Shown here: positions 5,410 to 10,386 of the stretch, piece by piece
How positions within the stretch are numbered: the first letter of the stretch is position 1
Layout: each line of letters opens with the position of its first letter
Position numbers and translations under genes: made by a program
Origin: Bacillota bacterium
GTDB lineage: Bacteria; Bacillota; Negativicutes; Sporomusales; Sporomusaceae
DNA length: 10,386 nt
Direction of reading: 5' to 3'
NCBI GenBank assembly: GCA_023388195.1
Contig: JAEWGR010000180.1
Span: 1-10,386 of the forward strand
The notes under the pieces: generated by a model
Databases searched by the model: none
Seen by the model: the letters and a program-made list of their open reading frames with translations, nothing else
Told to the model about the DNA's origin: nothing

Positions 5410-5474
5410 TTAGTCAATGGCTGTCTGAATTGTGGAAAGTAGTAAAATTTTGCAGAACAGGAGGTAAGGGATTA

Positions 5475-6494
5475 GTGCGAAGAAGAGTACTGGTTTTGTT
5501 GTTAATGACCTTATTTATTATTTCGGCGATATTAGGAGGTTGTGCTGACGTGGAAATTCAAACAGTAACTACTACTAGTAAATTCCCAGAGAAACCAATA
5601 GTTACTATTGTTCCATTTGGCGTTGGTGGAGGCATGGATTTAATAGCGCGTTCTTTAGAAAAGGTGAGCTTTAGACATTTAGGGCAACCGCTAGTAATTA
5701 TGAACAAGCCTGGTGGAGCTGGAACGATTGGCTGGAATGAACTCGTTAGAGCAAACCCAGACGGATATACTATCGGTATAGTTTCCATTGATGTGTTATT
5801 ATCACCGCTTCTTAATGCCAGTAAGTATAATTATCCAACTGCTTTAGAACCATTAGCACAAATTTCTTCCCCTCCAATGGTTTTGTGTGTAAAGTCGGAT
5901 CAACCATGGCAAAAAATTGATGATCTCATTGTATATGCTAAGCAGCATCCTAATCAGCTTAAGTTTGGTCATAGCGGAGTAGGGTCATTTTCTCATTTAG
6001 TAGGTGAAATGTTTGCTCAAGAAGCGAATATCTCTATTGATCAAGTTCCATTCTCAGGGGCGAGTGAAGTGATCGCTGCCTTATTGGGGGGACATGTTCA
6101 ATTAATCATTAATACTCCAGGGGTTCTCAAAGAACATGTAAAAAACGGAACAATTAGAATTTTAGCTGTTTCAGGAGATCAGCGATCTGTCGAAGCGGAG
6201 CTAAAGCAAATACCAACTTTTAAAGAGCAAGGTCTTGATATTACGCTAACTAATTGGTACGGGATCGCAGCTCCAAAAGAAATGCCTGTTAATGTGAAGC
6301 GTAAATTGACAGAAGGATTTAAGGCCGCCATCACAGATCCTGAATTTGAAAAAATCATGAAAAATGCAGGCGTTACAGTAAAATACCTGGGACCTGAGGA
6401 AATGCAGACTAAATGGTTATCAGATAGCCAAAGATTGTCTGAAACATTGAAAGGCTCTAATGTTTTAGAACTGATTAAAGCTCATAAAAAGTAA
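5475..6494 (+). CDS. TctC/Bug-family solute-binding lipoprotein
   Basis: A 339-aa extracytoplasmic substrate-binding protein of the Bug/TctC type, which captures carboxylates for tripartite tricarboxylate transporters. RRRVLVLLLMTLFIISAILGGC is a type II signal peptide with lipobox LGGC (Cys23). Family features follow: VPFGVGGGMDLIAR near residue 46, NKPGGAGTIGW in the ligand loop, DGYTIGI, and FSGASEVIAALLGGHVQL in the second lobe. The start was placed at GTG 5475, 10 nt after AGGAGG (5459-5464), because it puts the Arg-rich n-region at the N-terminus; the TTG at 5430 would add 15 uncharacteristic residues. The TctA and TctB membrane partners are absent on both sides, so it is an orphan here. 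The ligand cannot be read from the sequence. Confidence 0.88.
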   Translation: MRRRVLVLLLMTLFIISAILGGCADVEIQTVTTTSKFPEKPIVTIVPFGVGGGMDLIARSLEKVSFRHLGQPLVIMNKPGGAGTIGWNELVRANPDGYTIGIVSIDVLLSPLLNASKYNYPTALEPLAQISSPPMVLCVKSDQPWQKIDDLIVYAKQHPNQLKFGHSGVGSFSHLVGEMFAQEANISIDQVPFSGASEVIAALLGGHVQLIINTPGVLKEHVKNGTIRILAVSGDQRSVEAELKQIPTFKEQGLDITLTNWYGIAAPKEMPVNVKRKLTEGFKAAITDPEFEKIMKNAGVTVKYLGPEEMQTKWLSDSQRLSETLKGSNVLELIKAHKK

Positions 6495-6538
6495 CAATTT
6501 CTTTGCCGCTTTATCTTTGATATGCTCCCCTTGTGGTC

Positions 6539-6657
6539 GACAGTTGAAATAATAAAACTGTCTATTGCAAGAGGAGTATATTTTTATGGAAAGCAAATTG
6601 ATTAAAACACAAGGGGACGGTTCTTTTGTGCTACTGAATGGTCATTTATTTTCTTGA
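6539..6657 (+). other. Gap with inverted repeat and a 23-codon frame
   Basis: GACAGTT (6539-6545) and AACTGTC (6556-6562) are inverted arms with a 10-nt spacer. GAGGAG at 6571-6576 precedes an ATG at 6586 that opens a 23-aa frame, MESKLIKTQGDGSFVLLNGH plus LFS. That frame is mostly translation of the REP-like unit at 6606-6630, and its stop TGA overlaps the next promoter's -35. It is probably a remnant gene start cut off by the repeat, as at the IS110 fragment, rather than a functional peptide. Confidence 0.3.
6606..6630 (+). repeat. Solo REP-like unit
   Basis: AAGGGGACGGTTCTTTTGTG and its flank match the left unit at 144-169 with one G fewer. No inverted partner follows. As at the first locus, a TTTCTTGACA promoter stands shortly downstream. 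Confidence 0.8.
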
Positions 6658-6715
6658 CAACCATCATGTTAAGGGGTATATTATTTATGTGAATATGTAT
6701 TCATATAAATAATAT
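6654..6715 (+). promoter_or_regulatory. Strong promoter with SmtB/CadC-type operator (site E)
   Basis: TTGACA (6654-6659), 17 bp and TATATT (6677-6682) form a near-consensus promoter. The segment 6678-6715 is a palindrome with arms of 18 bp (17 paired) and a 2-nt centre. It contains TGAA-N6-TTCA (6690-6703), the core of ArsR/SmtB-family operators such as those of CadC, CzrA and SmtB. No open frame with an SD is present between here and the next promoter, so its original gene appears lost. Confidence 0.8.
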
Positions 6716-6817
6716 TAAATTGAATTCGCCCGCGCCTGCATAGGAAAGCAGAGCGAAAACAAGGGAGATTAACGTAGCTTCCTTATAGGCACCACGTCAT
6801 TAGCCACCTAGCATTTC

Positions 6818-6873
6818 TTGACACTCAGGATAAGAAGGGCTATATTTTCACGTGAATTATATTCATATACGTA
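6818..6873 (+). promoter_or_regulatory. Second promoter with SmtB/CadC-type operator (site F)
   Basis: TTGACA (6818-6823), 17 bp and TATATT (6841-6846) are followed by GTGAAT (6852-6857) and ATTCAT (6861-6866), so the TGAA and TTCA half-sites are one base closer together than at 6690-6703. The whole element resembles the one 164 nt upstream in sequence and layout. It drives the CadC-like remnant, whose start codon is 12 nt downstream. Confidence 0.75.
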
Positions 6874-6884
6874 GGTGGTGTGTG

Positions 6885-7205
6885 ATGAAAAGGTGTAATT
6901 ATGATAATGATGTATGTGAAGTATTATGTGAGCATCCCCAGACGATTTGTCTGGCCCGGGCCGAGATGGTGCCGGAGATTGAGACGCAGAAAGTAACGGA
7001 TGTGTTTCGGCTGCTGGGAGATATGACCCGGTTTAAAATCGTGGTGTCAACCACGTTCAGCAAAAATAAGCCGGAAGTGGCATTGGATGGATACAACAAT
7101 AAAAGAGCAAAAAGTGCTGTTAAGGAGCTATTGACAAATAGAAGGCATTACCTACATGGACTGCGCCCAGAAGTTAAAAAAGCAGTGGCGAGCTGCCGGG
7201 CGTGA
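6885..7205 (+). pseudogene. Truncated CadC-type metal-responsive repressor, chimeric C-terminus
   Basis: The first ~53 residues match the start of CadC-like ArsR-family repressors. CEVLC (Cys11, Cys15) corresponds to the N-terminal Cd/Pb-binding CEIFC of S. aureus CadC, and VTDVFRLLGDMTRFKI is the first winged-helix segment. Homology then stops. The ELCVCD metal-site helix, the recognition helix and the wing are absent, and the remaining ~53 residues (KNKPEVALDGYNNK through VKKAVASCRA) belong to no part of the family I know. Without the HTH it should not bind DNA, so the gene is broken or fused at a deletion junction near 7045. The start is ATG 6885, after GGTGGTG (6874-6880); the in-frame GTG at 6852 lies inside the operator. 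Beyond 7107 another frame stays open to 7269 and may be a second gene fragment. Confidence 0.75.
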
Positions 7206-7267
7206 CCCCGGCGGAGCAGGCCTTAATTTCTTCGCACATAGATCCAGTATTTTTTTTAATCCCAAGT

Positions 7268-7286
7268 GATAATGATTATTGTTATT
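7268..7286 (+). promoter_or_regulatory. Fur box upstream of the iron operon
   Basis: GATAATGATTATTGTTATT matches the 19-bp Fur consensus at 15 positions. It lies 51 nt before the FTR1 start codon. GATAAT itself could serve as the -10. Repression of the operon by Fe-loaded Fur is the natural reading. Confidence 0.82.
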
Positions 7287-7336
7287 GAAAAAAATGCATA
7301 TTTTGGGGAACAGAGTAAAGGAAGGAGGTGAAAAGT

Positions 7337-8530
7337 ATGCGTAAATGGTTGCTGATTTTGCTAGTACCGCTGTTGTTCGCTTTTACGAACACCAACACCG
7401 CTCTGGCGGCCAAGACCTGGGGGCATGTGGTCAACGATATGGAGAAGGTTTTGAACCAGTCGTTGACAGTGTATAAGCAAGGCGATGCCGAGAAAGCCCG
7501 GGCCTTGGTGAACGACGCCTATTTCGGCGTTTTTGAAAAAGATGGTATGGAACGGGCGGTCATGTCCAATATTTCCGGCAAACGGGCTAGCATCGAAGAA
7601 TATAAAATCAGCACAATTCGCAAACTGATGTCCAACCAGGCCCCGGTAGCCCAAGTGGAAAAGGAAATCAAGGATTTGGTCGTCATGCTGCGCGAGGATG
7701 CGGTCCAACTGGACGGCAAACAGCAGAATCCGACGGAGACATTCCTGGCGTCTTTATTGATTCTTGTACGCGAAGGATTTGAGGCTATTCTGGTCATCGG
7801 CGCGATTATTGCCTATTTGATCAAATCCGGTAACGCCGCCAAAACCCGTATCGTCTACTATAGTTCCCTGGCTGCGATTCTAGCGAGTTTTTTAACAGCC
7901 ATCGCATTCCAACAGCTTTTCAGCATTAGTGGTGCCAATCAGGAAATACTGGAAGGTGCGACCATGTTGCTGGCGGTGGTGGTGTTGTTCTCAGTCAGCC
8001 ACTGGATGGTGGGCAAGGCGGAAACCCGGGCCTGGCAGAACTACATTGAAGGCAAAGTGCAGGAGTCGCTCAGCGGCGGCAACACCTGGTCCCTGGGGGC
8101 GGCCGCGTTTCTGGCAGTCTATCGGGAAGGGGCGGAAACAGTGCTCTTTTATCAGGCTTTGTTCAGCGATGCCAGCGATCAACAGGGCATGATCTGGGGT
8201 GGCTTTGCCGTGGGCTGCGTAGCGTTGGTAGTGATTTTCGCTCTCATCCGCTTTGGTAGTGTGCGCATTCCGTTGAAGCCATTCTTCTTGGGTACTAGTA
8301 TACTCATGTATCTGTTATCCATCAGTTTTGCCGGTGGCGGCGTGAAAGAACTACAGGAGGCCGGCGTAGTTGGCGTAACGCCAGCACCGTGGGTAGAAAC
8401 CGTTGATTTATTGGGCATCTATCCCACATGGGAGACGCTGGTACCGCAGTTTGTCCTGATGCTGCTGGCCATTGGCGGGGTACTCTATCAACGCCACAAA
8501 AGCAAAACACAATTTTCTGCAGGAGTCTGA
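7337..8530 (+). CDS. FTR1-family iron permease with exported N-terminal domain
   Basis: A 397-aa inner-membrane high-affinity iron permease. Residues 1-25 are a signal peptide (hydrophobic LLILLVPLLFAF, cleavage after ALA). A helical ~110-residue extracytoplasmic domain follows, rich in Lys and Glu. From ~137 to the end come about seven membrane segments. The two REXXE iron-translocation motifs are intact: REGFE (145-149) and REGAE (263-267). Start ATG 7337 follows GGAGGTG (7324-7330) by 6 nt; the GTG at 7328 is part of that SD. The added N-terminal domain and the P19-type gene downstream place it with the E. coli FetM and Campylobacter Cj1658 type rather than with EfeUOB or fungal Ftr1p. A Fur box precedes it. 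Composition is richer in G+C than the genes at 4413-6494. Confidence 0.93.
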   Translation: MRKWLLILLVPLLFAFTNTNTALAAKTWGHVVNDMEKVLNQSLTVYKQGDAEKARALVNDAYFGVFEKDGMERAVMSNISGKRASIEEYKISTIRKLMSNQAPVAQVEKEIKDLVVMLREDAVQLDGKQQNPTETFLASLLILVREGFEAILVIGAIIAYLIKSGNAAKTRIVYYSSLAAILASFLTAIAFQQLFSISGANQEILEGATMLLAVVVLFSVSHWMVGKAETRAWQNYIEGKVQESLSGGNTWSLGAAAFLAVYREGAETVLFYQALFSDASDQQGMIWGGFAVGCVALVVIFALIRFGSVRIPLKPFFLGTSILMYLLSISFAGGGVKELQEAGVVGVTPAPWVETVDLLGIYPTWETLVPQFVLMLLAIGGVLYQRHKSKTQFSAGV

Positions 8531-8545
8531 CATGGCGCAAAGGGA

Positions 8546-8565
8546 CAAGTACCGTCCGGTGCTTG
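8546..8565 (+). other. Intercistronic stem-loop between permease and P19 genes
   Basis: CAAGTACC (8546-8553) pairs with GGTGCTTG (8558-8565) around a GTCC loop, with one G-U pair. No T-run follows. It may affect mRNA stability or translation of the distal gene rather than end transcription. Confidence 0.4.
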
Positions 8566-8626
8566 CAAGGGATTCTCCATAATTAAATGACGAAATAGAG
8601 TTGAAGAGATAAGGGAGGCTACATAG

Positions 8627-9268
8627 GTGAAAAAGAGAAATTATTTTGTATTAATGATTGTACTGGTGAGCGCGTTGGCCATGTTTGCAGCTGGTTGCGG
8701 CAGCAGCCAGACCAGCAAGCCAAGCGAAACGCCCAAAACGGAGGCTAAAACCGATGCCAAGCCAGCAGCCGATAAGGCAGCGGCACCGCATGAGGCCAAA
8801 GGCTTTGAGGAGTTCCCAATCGGGGACGACCAGGAGATGGAGGGACTAAAGATTGCTGCCGTGTACTTCCAACCGGTACTGATGGAACCGGCCGGCATGA
8901 GCCTTCCGCCCGATAAAGCCGATCTGCATCTGGAAGCTGATATTTCAGCAACAGCGGACAACAAGACCGGTTTTGGTGTTGGGGACTGGGTACCTAATCT
9001 GACAGTAAAATACATAGTGAAAAAATTGGATGACGGAAAAATTATTGAAGGCAATTTTATGCCAATGAATGCAACTGATGGACCCCACTATGGCGCCAAT
9101 GTGAAAATGCTGGGGGCTGGCAAGTATGAAGTGAAGTTCATTATTGAGAATCCCGAGAAACAAGGTTTTATGTTGCACACCGACAAAGAAACTGGGGTAC
9201 CGGGCCGGTTTTGGACCAAACCACTGGAAGTTAAATGGGAGTTTGATTTCATCCCGAGGAAATGGTAA
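8627..9268 (+). CDS. P19-type periplasmic iron-binding lipoprotein
   Basis: A 213-aa protein of the P19/FetP/Tp34 family, which binds Fe (and Cu) outside the cytoplasmic membrane and hands iron to the partner FTR1 permease. The signal peptide ends in the lipobox FAAGC (Cys24), so it is a lipoprotein, and a Lys/Ala/Pro-rich linker runs to ~58. The P19 beta-sandwich follows. HLEAD gives His101 and Glu103. FMPMNATDGPHYG gives Met147, Asp151 and His154, with the spacing of Met88-Asp92-His95 in Campylobacter P19. His184 in FMLHTD fits the sixth ligand. The start is GTG 8627, 8 nt after AAGGGAGG (8611-8618). It is the second gene of the operon, 96 nt after the permease. The membrane anchor, rather than a free periplasmic form, suits a host where the protein must be retained at the membrane. 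Confidence 0.93.
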   Translation: MKKRNYFVLMIVLVSALAMFAAGCGSSQTSKPSETPKTEAKTDAKPAADKAAAPHEAKGFEEFPIGDDQEMEGLKIAAVYFQPVLMEPAGMSLPPDKADLHLEADISATADNKTGFGVGDWVPNLTVKYIVKKLDDGKIIEGNFMPMNATDGPHYGANVKMLGAGKYEVKFIIENPEKQGFMLHTDKETGVPGRFWTKPLEVKWEFDFIPRKW

Positions 9269-9280
9269 GGAAAAATAAGT

Positions 9281-9309
9281 GGTCCGGGAACGGGTTCCCG
9301 GACCGTTTT
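9281..9309 (+). terminator. Hairpin terminator inside the iron operon
   Basis: GGTCCGGGAA (9281-9290) and TTCCCGGACC (9295-9304) form a perfect 10-bp stem with a 4-nt loop, followed by GTTTTC. It begins 12 nt after the P19-type stop codon. The next gene starts 35 nt further on with no obvious promoter between, so it probably lowers rather than abolishes downstream expression. Confidence 0.85.
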
Positions 9310-9344
9310 CCCTTACTGGGGAGTTAAGTGGAAAGGGGTAGCGT

Positions 9345-10386
9345 ATGCTTCAATATCTGATACCGGTGCTGCAAAATCTGGCAGCAGTATGTATTCCCCT
9401 GGCCCTGCTTTTAGCCCTGTCTGGCCAGCGGCCAGGGGAAACGGTAACGAAATGGTTCTGGCGGGGTGTAGTATTGGGCAGTGCCGGCGCACTTGCAGTG
9501 GCGTTGGTAGAATGGCATACTGTCTGGATTAACCGTGAATTATACGAGGTAGGGACTCAGGGGGTAGCCCTAATCGGCGAATTATTGCTGTTATTTTACG
9601 GGTGGTTAGGCTATCGGCGGAGAAATCTGCACGCCAGCGGTCTGCCCGGCGGCGTAGTTTTTCTCGTAGCGGCGGTATTGCTGTTATACCGGGGACCGGA
9701 TGTACTGCTCGTTCCTGCCAATGGCTTGGCGATGGCCGCGACCTGGGCCAGCAGCGAGTTTTGGCTGCAAGTAGCCGGCTGTCTGCTGGGCGTGGGCCTG
9801 GCGGTACTAGCCGCGATGGCCGTGCTACGGGTGGCGCGGCCGCTGTCGGCTGGCGCAGTACTTAGTGTAGCAACGGCCAGCTTTTTAACAGTGATGGCTC
9901 AGCAGATGGTCAGCGTGGTGCAGGTACTGCTGGTCAGAGGGTTGCTGCCGATGAAAAAGTGGCTGTTAGCGGTAATGGTGCCGCTGATTAATAGCCTGGA
10001 TTATTTTTTCTATGCGCTGTTGGCTAGCGCATTGATTTTACCTGTGGTGCTGGTACTCAGACGGCCGGCGACGGTGGACCCAGCTCTCAATCCGGCTCAG
10101 CAGCGCAAAGTCCGGGCTGCTGGGCGTAACCGCCTGCGCTGGGGGGCAGTGGTTGGCGTAAACTTGACGTGCATTTTGCTGCTAACTACCGTTGGCAAGG
10201 CCTATGTTGACCAGAAAGTCGAATTGTCACCGGCTGTGCCGGTGACGGCGGAACAGGACGAAATCCGAGTGCCGTTGACGACTGCGGGCGACGGCCACTT
10301 GCACCGGTTTGCCTATACGGCATCCAATGGGAAAGCCGTGCGGTTTATTGTTATTAAGAAAAGCGGTTCGGCCTACGGAGTTGGGC
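9345..10386 (+). CDS. DUF2318-type polytopic membrane protein of iron system (3' partial)
   Basis: The frame opens at ATG 9345, 6 nt after AAAGGGG (9332-9338), and stays open to the window end (347 complete codons). The N-terminal ~285 residues form about eight hydrophobic segments, starting MLQYLIPVLQNLAAVCIPLA. A short basic loop (QQRKVRAAGRNRLRW) and a further span (VVGVNLTCILLLTTV) follow. An exported domain then begins with HRFAYTASNGKAVRFIVIKK. That last stretch resembles the start of DUF2318 domains, which usually go on to a Cys-containing DxCxICG-type motif; that part lies beyond the window. Campylobacter places a DUF2318 membrane protein (Cj1660) right after its FTR1 and P19 genes, so order and domain agree. 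A role in oxidising, reducing or handing over iron is inferred for this family. Expect ABC and thioredoxin-like genes downstream. Confidence 0.82.
   Translation, partial: MLQYLIPVLQNLAAVCIPLALLLALSGQRPGETVTKWFWRGVVLGSAGALAVALVEWHTVWINRELYEVGTQGVALIGELLLLFYGWLGYRRRNLHASGLPGGVVFLVAAVLLLYRGPDVLLVPANGLAMAATWASSEFWLQVAGCLLGVGLAVLAAMAVLRVARPLSAGAVLSVATASFLTVMAQQMVSVVQVLLVRGLLPMKKWLLAVMVPLINSLDYFFYALLASALILPVVLVLRRPATVDPALNPAQQRKVRAAGRNRLRWGAVVGVNLTCILLLTTVGKAYVDQKVELSPAVPVTAEQDEIRVPLTTAGDGHLHRFAYTASNGKAVRFIVIKKSGSAYGVG

Noticed and set aside
6852..6884. Upstream GTG start for the CadC-like remnant
   Set aside because: It lies inside the operator just after the -10 and would put translation start at or before the transcription start; ATG 6885 has the SD.
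7361..7797. Long minus-strand frames opposite the FTR1 gene
   Set aside because: They lie wholly antisense to a clear family member, have no SD or recognisable domain, and follow from its G+C-rich codon use.
8641..9054. 137-aa minus-strand frame opposite the P19-type gene
   Set aside because: Antisense shadow of a gene with all expected metal ligands; no RBS or family features.
9602..9865. 87-aa plus-strand frame inside the DUF2318-type gene
   Set aside because: Its Arg/Ser/Gly-rich composition is typical of an off-frame reading, and the other frame gives continuous membrane segments.

Overview
The window looks like a chromosomal stretch of an anaerobic, metal-exposed Firmicute. The likeliest group is the diderm, spore-forming Sporomusa/Pelosinus type (Negativicutes). 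This is inferred from strong GGAGG ribosome binding sites, GTG/TTG starts, the gene repertoire (ACR3, ArsR, a SPASM radical-SAM maturase, an FTR1-P19-DUF2318 iron system, TctC) and short REP-like repeats of the AACCGTCCCC type. No rRNA or other taxonomic marker is present, so the assignment is soft.

Region 1 (1-300) holds a truncated IS110 transposase start, cut off by a pair of inverted REP-like units. Region 2 (230-3940) is an arsenic-response block: arsR, a radical-SAM/SPASM protein of the tungsten-oxidoreductase-maturase type, a 121-aa unknown protein with a ribbon-helix-helix-like N-terminus, and the arsenite efflux permease acr3. Each of the four genes has its own copy of one AT-rich inverted-repeat operator (core ATGATTA-N10-TAATCAT) overlapping a putative -10. 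ArsR therefore probably controls four separate transcription units. The last two have leaders of about 170-190 nt with inverted repeats. A hairpin terminator follows acr3.

Region 3 (3940-6500) is mixed and more AT-rich. It contains a degenerate or frameshifted short frame, a strong 18-bp hairpin, a solo REP unit, a Cys-rich flavodoxin-like NAD(P)H/FMN protein with terminator, a 28-aa single-span membrane protein with its own RBS and terminator, and an orphan TctC-type lipoprotein behind a 10-bp palindrome.

Region 4 (6500-7210) holds another REP unit and two near-duplicate strong promoters (TTGACA-N17-TATATT). Each is followed by an SmtB/CadC-type operator. The only gene behind them is a CadC-like regulator broken before its DNA-recognition helix, which reads as the wreck of a heavy-metal (Cd/Pb/Zn) resistance locus.

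Region 5 (7260-10386) is a Fur-box-preceded iron-uptake operon: an FTR1-type permease with an exported N-terminal domain, a P19-type lipoprotein with all six expected metal ligands, and a DUF2318-type polytopic membrane protein that runs off the end. An intercistronic hairpin terminator sits before the last gene. This matches the Campylobacter P19/E. coli FetMP class of iron importers.

The most unusual part is the arsenic block. A cofactor-maturation-type radical SAM enzyme and a small unknown protein appear to be wired to the same operator as arsR and the arsenite pump.
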